This document shows, piece after piece, positions 1 through 5,196 of a stretch of DNA of 5,196 bases. The position numbers and the translations under genes were made by a program. Source of the stretch: Chloroflexota bacterium (GTDB lineage: Bacteria > Chloroflexota > Anaerolineae > Aggregatilineales > UBA2796); NCBI GenBank assembly GCA_017743585.1, contig JAGHYP010000203.1:1-5196 (forward strand), in the 5' to 3' direction. The notes beneath the pieces were generated by a model. That model was not told the DNA's origin. It did not search any database and saw only the letters and a program-made list of their open reading frames with translations. Each line of letters starts with the position of its first letter. The first letter of the stretch is position 1.

Positions 1-23
1 CTGCCCTTGCGCTGTGCACTTTG

Positions 24-53
24 AGTATAGCAAAGGGCGAGGTGAGTTGTCAA
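24..53 (-). promoter_or_regulatory. Strong sigma-70-type promoter firing off the left edge
   Basis: On the minus strand a perfect -35 box TTGACA (53-48) is followed, after 18 bases, by TATACT (29-24). The -10 is preceded by TGC, giving an extended -10 element. Transcription would start near position 17 and run leftwards, so the gene it serves lies outside the window. The spacer contains CACCTCGCCC, one arm of an inverted repeat with 110-119. The match to the bacterial housekeeping promoter consensus is seen directly; activity is inferred. Confidence 0.7.
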
Positions 54-119
54 GGGGGTTTGTAGGGTTGAGCAGAGAGAGGGGGATGACGGCTGCGCGC
101 GCTCTAGCACACCTCGCCC
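35..119. repeat. 10-bp inverted repeat around the left-edge promoter
   Basis: GGGCGAGGTG at 35-44 and its exact reverse complement CACCTCGCCC at 110-119 are separated by 65 bases. The left copy sits inside the spacer of the leftward promoter at 24-53. The right copy sits just inside a second TTGACA (128-123, minus strand). It could be a pair of regulator sites, a long-loop hairpin, or chance in GC-rich DNA. The right copy also overlaps the presumed peptidase remnant, which argues for caution. Confidence 0.35.
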
Positions 120-304
120 ACCTGTCAAGAGCGAAAACGCGCAAGGGAATATCTATCTCATTTGCTAGAACTCAACCGCTTTGTCTCGCACGTGCCGAGC
201 GCCCTGCCGCGCCGATCCACGCAGCTCGTGAGCGCCTTGCGTTCTCCGGCATGCCCGATGCGAATGCCCGGCACAGCAGCCAGCGCCTCATTGGTGATTG
301 TCAT
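105..304 (-). pseudogene. Decayed N-terminal fragment of a P1-family (S58, DmpA-like) peptidase
   Basis: From ATG at 304 a 48-codon frame runs to TGA at 160-158. Residues 11-28 read VPGIRIGHAGERKALTSC, close to the family N-terminus (VPGIRVGHxxxxxALTGC). Residues 29-48 read VDRRGRALGTCETKRLSSSK, which fits the next conserved block (VDVRGGAPGTRETDLLSP). The roughly 13 residues normally between the blocks are missing, as if deleted in frame. Beyond the stop, in another frame, 128-105 encodes LTGGRGVL, resembling the family's LTGGSAFGL. Several conserved Gly, Pro and Arg positions are replaced, and the rest of the enzyme, including the region that would hold the nucleophile of this self-processing Ntn-type aminopeptidase fold, is absent. 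No convincing ribosome binding site precedes the ATG. It is therefore best read as a fossil with a deletion, a stop and a frameshift. Family recognition is from memory of the consensus, without an alignment search. Confidence 0.55.
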
Positions 305-441
305 GGTAAGAATCCGCGTCGGAGTCGCCGTTGTTCAACTAAGGCAACATGTCATCCTGCTGCCGCTCGTGACGCTCGCCTCAAGGCTACTGCCGGCTGC
401 CATGACTATCCAAAATCGGCGGCTCGGATTGAGCGCGTTGC
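305..441. other. Intergenic stretch with no recognisable feature
   Basis: No supported gene, RNA or terminator was found here. The minus strand has only tiny frames (for example about 22 codons from ATG at 403), without a ribosome binding site or family resemblance. Long plus-strand frames crossing this stretch have unlikely amino-acid composition and run into the sensor kinase gene in antisense, so they are not called. It may hold further eroded sequence of the peptidase locus. Confidence 0.5.
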
Positions 442-461
442 GCTTGCCTCACGAGGCAAGC
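442..461. repeat. Near-perfect palindrome covering the sensor kinase stop codon
   Basis: GCTTGCCTC (442-450) and GAGGCAAGC (453-461) are exact reverse complements separated by only AC. The sensor kinase stop codon (451-449, minus strand) lies in the middle, so the last codons of the gene form one arm. No T-run follows on either strand, so it is not a standard intrinsic terminator. It could stabilise the 3' end of the mRNA or slow polymerase. No other terminator was seen downstream of the kinase gene. Confidence 0.5.
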
Positions 462-2440
462 AATCTGCCCGTTGTGCGACGCGGTCGTGTTGGATCGGGA
501 TCAGTATTCGCAGGCGAGATTGGCAACACGACTGTGAAAGTTGTGCCAACTCCCTCGCGGCTCTCAAGCCAAATACGCCCTTGATGTTGGTCTACCACGC
601 CTTTGACAATCGAGAGTCCTAGCCCCGTGCCGTCGTATTCACTGGCGGCGCGCTCGGAGCGGAAAAATTTATCGAAAACGTAAGGCTGATCCTCAACCGG
701 AATGCCGATCCCGTTATCGGCGACTTGGAGGACTAAGTTTTCGCCGTCACGCCATAGGCTGACGCGAATATCGCCGCGCCTAGGCGTGTACTTAATAGCA
801 TTGCCAACCAAATTGGCGACCATCTGCTGAAGGCGCAGCGGATTGCCGAGCAGCGGCGGCAAGTCGGGTTCGATATCGAGCGTCAGCGTATGCTCGCGCT
901 GCATTTTTTCATGTTGCAAGCCTTCAACTGCCTTGCGCACAACGCTCTCCATTGCCACAGGCTCAAGGTCAACGTTGAAGCCTGCCTCGATGCGGCTCAG
1001 CTCCAGCAATTCAGTGATGAGCGCTGTGATCGAGTGGACGCTGGACGTGATTTGCTCAACGAAGCGGGCTTGCTGCTCGTTGAGCGGGCCGGCACGCGTC
1101 AGTAGCTCAGAGTAGCCGAGAATGGCTGTCAGCGGCGAGCGCAGATCGTGGGCAACCGCTGCCACAAAGTCGCTTTTGGCGCGGTCAAGCTGCTTGAGAT
1201 GCGTGATATCTTGCATGACTGCCGCGCGCCCAACGTTTTGGATGACGGTCAATTGCGCGTTCAGGAATTTATCGCCGCTGAGCGCGATCTCGCTGCGCCT
1301 GCTGCGCCCGCTGCTCGCTTCTTTGGCGAAGAGCGCCAACACTTCAGGGTGACTGATCACCTGATTGAGCGGCTTGCCGATGAAATCTGTGCGCGTGATG
1401 CCGAAAGCGTTGCGCGCTGTGGCATTGCAAAACAAGATACGATCTTCGGTATCCACCACAATCACATAATCATCAGTATCGCGCAAGATGGCGTCAAGCG
1501 TATCGCGCTCGCGGACCATCTCGGCGTGTAAGCGCGCATTCTGAATGGCGACCGCTGCAAAATCCGCCAAGAGCGAGAGGACTTGCACATCGTGTAACTC
1601 AAAAGTGCGCGCTTCAAGCCGATTGTCCACGCCCAGCACGCCAATCACGCGGCATGGCGTGCGCAGCGGCACATAGATCAAGCTCTTGACCAAGAATTTC
1701 GTCTTGATCTTGATCTGCTCGTCGCCTTTGCCGCCGATGACCACAGGCTTGCCGCTGCAGACGACCTGACCGGCTAGGCTATCTCTGACAGGCAGGCGCA
1801 GCGTGTGGACTGTCTTCTGGTCGAAGTTTTTGGCGGCGCGCACGTACAGCTCACCTGTCTGATCGTCAATCAGCATCAGGCTGCCCTCTTCGGCGCCGCT
1901 GACGCTGACCGCTGCTTCCACCACGCTGTTCAGCACTTGCTGCAGATCGCGCATTGCGGTGACGCTGGCGCCGACGTTGACCAGAGTGCTGAGTTCACGC
2001 AGATGCTTCTCAAGGCGGCGGTTGGCCTCGAGCAGAGGGCCAGGCAAGCGCTCTTGGGTCTGCCGCTGCCGATGACGTTGCAGCGCGCCGCGCACTGCGC
2101 TGAGCAACTCCTCAGCCGTGACCGGCTTGATCAGGTAGTCGGAGACACCCGCGCGCAAAGCGCGCACTGCCAGCGCTTCCGAGCCTTCCGCAGTCATCAA
2201 GATGACAGGGACGTTCACATTCGCCTCGCGTAGTGCCTCGACCATTTCTAAGCCGTTCAGCTCTGGCATCATGTAGTCGGTCAGGATCAGATCGGGCTGC
2301 AAGTCACGGGCAAGCACGAGCCCTTCCTTGCCGTCAGCGGCTGTCAGCACGTCGTAACCCTCAGCCGCCAGCACAGTGTGCCCGATGAACTCACGGGTAG
2401 GCGCGGAGTCGTCAACGACAAGGATGCGTTCGTTCGACAT
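449..2440 (-). CDS. Cytosolic hybrid sensor: receiver-GAF-PAS-histidine kinase
   Basis: This 663-residue protein has no signal peptide or membrane segment, so it should sense signals in the cytoplasm. An N-terminal CheY-like receiver (about 5-120) carries the acidic pair D10/D11, phosphoacceptor D55 in LTDYMMPE, T83 and K105. A charged, probably helical linker (about 125-155) leads to a GAF domain (about 155-303) without an obvious phytochrome signature. A PAS domain follows (about 313-415). The HisKA segment has the autophosphorylated His431 in AHDLRSPL. The ATP-binding domain shows the N box around N547, the G1 box DNGIGI (575-580), FDKFF (589-593) and GTGLGLS (604-610), so the catalytic set looks complete. 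A Pro/Arg/Thr-rich tail of about 22 residues ends it. The receiver sits before the kinase, with no DNA-binding output, so it probably either modulates the kinase or relays phosphate to or from partners. Start 2440 is chosen over an upstream in-frame ATG at 2488 because the receiver begins immediately and GGAGAG lies 5 bases upstream. It is divergent from the Roadblock gene. Ligand and partner are unknown. Confidence 0.93.
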   Translation of the reverse strand: MSNERILVVDDSAPTREFIGHTVLAAEGYDVLTAADGKEGLVLARDLQPDLILTDYMMPELNGLEMVEALREANVNVPVILMTAEGSEALAVRALRAGVSDYLIKPVTAEELLSAVRGALQRHRQRQTQERLPGPLLEANRRLEKHLRELSTLVNVGASVTAMRDLQQVLNSVVEAAVSVSGAEEGSLMLIDDQTGELYVRAAKNFDQKTVHTLRLPVRDSLAGQVVCSGKPVVIGGKGDEQIKIKTKFLVKSLIYVPLRTPCRVIGVLGVDNRLEARTFELHDVQVLSLLADFAAVAIQNARLHAEMVRERDTLDAILRDTDDYVIVVDTEDRILFCNATARNAFGITRTDFIGKPLNQVISHPEVLALFAKEASSGRSRRSEIALSGDKFLNAQLTVIQNVGRAAVMQDITHLKQLDRAKSDFVAAVAHDLRSPLTAILGYSELLTRAGPLNEQQARFVEQITSSVHSITALITELLELSRIEAGFNVDLEPVAMESVVRKAVEGLQHEKMQREHTLTLDIEPDLPPLLGNPLRLQQMVANLVGNAIKYTPRRGDIRVSLWRDGENLVLQVADNGIGIPVEDQPYVFDKFFRSERAASEYDGTGLGLSIVKGVVDQHQGRIWLESREGVGTTFTVVLPISPANTDPDPTRPRRTTGRLLAS

Positions 2441-2445
2441 GTGCG

Positions 2446-2451
2446 CTCTCC
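2446..2451 (-). promoter_or_regulatory. Ribosome binding site fixing the sensor kinase start
   Basis: GGAGAG on the minus strand lies 5 bases before ATG at 2440. The longer reading frame starting at 2488 would begin upstream of the predicted transcription start (about 2466), so it is unlikely to be used. Confidence 0.7.
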
Positions 2452-2472
2452 ACAGCGGCGCAATTTCACACA

Positions 2473-2501
2473 AGCATAACTGTTCCACATCACAAAGACA
2501 A
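2473..2501 (-). promoter_or_regulatory. Probable promoter of the sensor kinase gene
   Basis: On the minus strand TTGTCT (2501-2496) and TATGCT (2478-2473) are 17 bases apart, each matching the sigma-70 consensus at four of six positions. Transcription would start near 2466 and leave a leader of about 26 bases containing the GGAGAG site. Its -35 box lies 16 bases from the -35 box of the divergent Roadblock promoter, so one regulator bound between them could affect both. Confidence 0.45.
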
Positions 2502-2517
2502 GTCAGGCGGGGCTTGG

Positions 2518-2546
2518 TTGACTCAGATCAGCCGTTGTGCTATCAT
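2518..2546 (+). promoter_or_regulatory. Promoter of the Roadblock/LC7 gene
   Basis: TTGACT (2518-2523), a 17-base spacer and TATCAT (2541-2546) each match the sigma-70 consensus at five of six positions. TGC directly before the -10 makes it an extended -10 promoter, the same TGCTAT arrangement as in the leftward promoter at 24-53. Transcription should start near 2553, leaving a leader of about 66 bases. Confidence 0.75.
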
Positions 2547-2564
2547 CGAAGAAGACAAAGCGTC

Positions 2565-2584
2565 GCTCGGCACACGCGCCGAGC
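2565..2584 (+). other. Stem-loop in the leader of the Roadblock gene
   Basis: GCTCGGC (2565-2571) and GCCGAGC (2578-2584) form a perfect 7-bp GC-rich stem with the 6-base loop ACACGC. It begins about 12 bases after the predicted transcription start and ends 22 bases before the ribosome binding site (AGAGAGG, 2607-2613). No T-run follows, so it is not a terminator. A role in mRNA stability is the simplest guess. Confidence 0.45.
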
Positions 2585-2618
2585 AAGTGAAGAGCATTTA
2601 GGCATTAGAGAGGCACCT

Positions 2619-2990
2619 ATGGCGAAATCGCGTACCGAATTACTGGTGGAGCGGCTGCGCGACCTTCAATACAGCAATTCCGATATCGAAGCCTCAGCGC
2701 TGGTGAGTGTGGATGGCTTGAGCATCGCCTCTGTGCTGCCGAGCGATGTAGAGGAGGATCGCGTCTCGGCGATGTCAGCCGCCATGCTCTCGCTGGGCGA
2801 GCGAATCTCAGCCGAGCTGGGGCGCGGCGCTTTGGAGCAAGTCTACATTCGCGGCACAGCTGGTCACGTTGTCCTGATCTCGGTGGGTACGGACGCAGTG
2901 CTGACCTCAATGGCGCGTGAGAACGCTAAGACTGGTTTGGTCTTTCTGGATATGAAGCGCGCCGCCAGCGACCTCGAAAAGTTAGTTTGA
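2619..2990 (+). CDS. Roadblock/LC7 domain protein (MglB-like)
   Basis: The 123-residue protein is essentially one Roadblock/LC7 domain, the usual length for stand-alone bacterial members. An N-terminal helix (about 4-18) precedes the hallmark strand and turn ALVSVDGLSIAS (27-38). A long Ala/Met-rich helix follows (SAMSAAMLSLGERISAEL, 50-67), then paired strands (QVYIRG and HVVLISVG), and a C-terminal helix (FLDMKRAASDLEKL). Bacterial relatives such as MglB form homodimers and act as GTPase-activating or regulatory partners of Ras-like GTPases (MglA); in actinobacterial conservons the equivalent protein (CvnB) sits beside a histidine kinase. No GTPase is encoded in this window, so the partner is unknown. 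AGAGAGG (2607-2613) lies 5 bases before ATG 2619; an earlier in-frame ATG would lie upstream of the promoter and is rejected. The gene is monocistronic, with its own promoter and an intrinsic terminator, and divergent from the sensor kinase. Confidence 0.9.
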   Translation: MAKSRTELLVERLRDLQYSNSDIEASALVSVDGLSIASVLPSDVEEDRVSAMSAAMLSLGERISAELGRGALEQVYIRGTAGHVVLISVGTDAVLTSMARENAKTGLVFLDMKRAASDLEKLV

Positions 2991-3014
2991 GCGCGCCGCA
3001 TACTTTGTCACAGC

Positions 3015-3060
3015 GCGGCGGAGAGGTACAGAACAGGCGAGAGACCTCTCCGCTGCTTTT
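3015..3060 (+). terminator. Intrinsic terminator after the Roadblock gene
   Basis: GCGGCGGAGAGGT (3015-3027) pairs with ACCTCTCCGCTGC (3044-3056) over 13 bp with a single G-U pair. The loop is 16 bases, and TTTT (3057-3060) follows immediately. The stem begins 25 bases after the Roadblock stop codon. The T-run is short, but the stem is long and GC-rich. There is no T-run on the minus strand, so it acts for rightward transcription only and separates this gene from pyrG. Confidence 0.8.
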
Positions 3061-3072
3061 GTGCGCACGCTG

Positions 3073-3128
3073 GCGCTAGCAATAAGCGAGCCGCTTGGCG
3101 CGCTCGCTTAGGCGCAGCGGCCTAGCGC
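3073..3128. repeat. Nested inverted repeats upstream of pyrG
   Basis: The outer arms GCGCTAG (3073-3079) and CTAGCGC (3122-3128) enclose a perfect 9-bp hairpin, TAAGCGAGC (3083-3091) with GCTCGCTTA (3102-3110), loop 10 bases. A further short inverted repeat, TAGGC/GCCTA, overlaps the right side and would compete with it. No T-run follows on the plus strand. If the pyrG transcript starts upstream, this would be a sizeable folded leader element; otherwise it may be a protein-binding palindrome. Confidence 0.45.
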
Positions 3129-3138
3129 GATCGCACGC

Positions 3139-3254
3139 ATGCAACCCTGGGGCAGCGCAAGCGCCATGCAACTTGAAGAGATCGTGTGTGCCTTTGTGTG
3201 CGGCACAGGCACAAGGAATCAGGTTTTTGTGATGAGTGAAGGATTTTTCGGCGC

Positions 3255-3258
<4 letters not shown>
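3139..3258 (+). CDS. Possible short upstream ORF overlapping the pyrG start
   Basis: A frame open from 3112 has ATG codons at 3139 (39 codons), 3166 (30 codons) and 3232 (8 codons, MSEGFFGA). All end at TGA 3256-3258, which overlaps the pyrG ATG as ATGA, a layout typical of translational coupling. No strong ribosome binding site precedes any of these ATGs; AAGGA at 3214-3218 lies 13 bases before 3232. The peptide resembles no family I know. It may be a leader peptide or chance. The pyrG ribosome binding site GAAGGA (3238-3243) lies inside it. Confidence 0.2.
3187..3216 (+). promoter_or_regulatory. Possible switchable hairpin near the pyrG start
   Basis: TGTGCC (3187-3192) can pair with GGCACA, which occurs twice in tandem (3202-3207 and 3208-3213). 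Alternatively CCTTTGTG (3191-3198) can pair with CACAAGG (3210-3216) with one bulged T, which would bury the purine-rich AAGGA. These pairings exclude each other, as in translational switches, but the stems are short and no ligand-binding fold is recognised. No convincing sigma-70 -10 box was found between 3111 and 3254, so the pyrG promoter remains unlocated. Confidence 0.25.
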
Positions 3259-4871
<1,613 letters not shown>

Positions 4872-4877
4872 GCGCAT

Positions 4878-5196
4878 GTGAGCAGCGCCGTTGCCATCAG
4901 CCCTGACGAACTACCTGCTTGGATGCGCCCGCGCCGCCGCCTGTCCGACTTGGGCTTGTTGCTGGCGCTTGTTCTCGCTGCGTCAATTGCTCTGCCGTTG
5001 CTGGTGCGCAGCGGCGTGCCGCCGTACTCGGCAGTGAGGCTACACGCACTGCGCGCTTCGGAAACTGCCGATCTAATACGGCGAGGCGTCTTCTATCCGC
5101 GCTGGGCGAGCGGCTTTCACCTGACCTACGGCGCGCCTGTGCTGAACTATTTGCCGCCGCTGCCGCATATGTCGGCGGCGCTGCATCAAATCATCA
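4878..5196 (+). CDS. Membrane protein, PTPS-related family, N-terminal part
   Basis: Only the first 106 codons are in the window and no stop is reached. A short polar N-terminus with a basic cluster (RPRRR, 17-21) leads to one clear membrane helix (about 25-43). A predicted extracytoplasmic segment follows, containing GVFYPRWASGFHLTYGAPV (70-88) and then YLPPLP (91-96). This pattern, RW..GF...YG.P followed by Y.PPLP, is typical of the large multi-pass membrane proteins named after a 6-pyruvoyl-tetrahydropterin-synthase-related domain, which look like GT-C-type glycosyltransferases and are common in Chloroflexota. Enzymatic role and substrate are unknown, and the PTPS name does not imply pterin chemistry. 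GTG 4878 is preferred because it lies 6 bases after the pyrG stop; ATG 4923 is an alternative that keeps the membrane helix. Neither has a strong ribosome binding site, so translation may depend on coupling to pyrG. The family call is from motif recognition. Confidence 0.75.
   Translation, partial: MSSAVAISPDELPAWMRPRRRLSDLGLLLALVLAASIALPLLVRSGVPPYSAVRLHALRASETADLIRRGVFYPRWASGFHLTYGAPVLNYLPPLPHMSAALHQII

Noticed and set aside
101..128. Second promoter-like pair on the minus strand, TTGACA (128-123) and TAGAGC (106-101), 16 bases apart
   Set aside because: The -10 box is poor, and the TTGACAGGTGG stretch is better explained as the remnant LTGG codons of the peptidase fossil. The better promoter at 24-53 lies further downstream.
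14..622. 202-codon and 140-codon plus-strand reading frames at the left end
   Set aside because: They run antisense into the sensor kinase, have no ribosome binding site, resemble no family, and oppose a more convincing minus-strand peptidase remnant.
2376..2618. Longer start for the Roadblock gene at 2376
   Set aside because: The extension would begin upstream of the promoter, overlap the sensor kinase in antisense, and bear no resemblance to Roadblock proteins, while ATG 2619 has a good ribosome binding site.
3138..3172. Direct repeat CATGCAAC at 3138-3145 and 3165-3172
   Set aside because: Two 8-base copies 27 bases apart can arise by chance; no further copies or associated structure were seen.

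Overview
The window looks like chromosomal DNA from a bacterium of the Chloroflexota type. G+C is moderately high by eye, with many GCGC-rich codons. Three protein types point that way together: a soluble receiver-GAF-PAS histidine kinase, a short Roadblock/LC7 protein of the kind common in Chloroflexota and Cyanobacteria, and the start of a membrane protein with the RW..GF...YG.P motif seen in many Chloroflexota PTPS-related membrane proteins. This assignment is inference from family distribution, not from a marker gene.

Layout. Positions 1-448 hold no intact gene. A strong extended -10 promoter (24-53, minus strand) fires off the left edge towards a gene outside the window. Behind it, about 105-304 on the minus strand, lies what appears to be a decayed N-terminal fragment of a P1-family (S58, DmpA-like) peptidase. 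Nothing recognisable was found in 305-441. A near-perfect palindrome (442-461) covers the stop codon of the next gene. Positions 449-2440 (minus) encode a 663-residue cytosolic hybrid sensor: receiver, GAF, PAS, HisKA and HATPase_c. Positions 2441-2618 are a divergent intergenic region with back-to-back sigma-70-type promoters. Positions 2619-2990 (plus) encode a 123-residue Roadblock/LC7 protein, closed by a clear intrinsic terminator (3015-3060). Positions 3061-3254 are a structured leader rich in inverted repeats, with an upstream reading frame whose stop overlaps the next start. Positions 3255-4871 (plus) encode a complete CTP synthase (pyrG). Six bases later, a membrane protein begins (4878) and runs off the right edge.

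How the genes work together. The sensor kinase and the Roadblock protein share a control region and probably form a signalling pair, since Roadblock/LC7 proteins usually act on or beside small Ras-like GTPases; no GTPase is visible here. pyrG supplies CTP and probably shares a transcript with the membrane protein. I see no clear evidence of a wholly undescribed system. The items most worth checking are the kinase/Roadblock pair without a visible GTPase, the peptidase fossil, and the pyrG leader.
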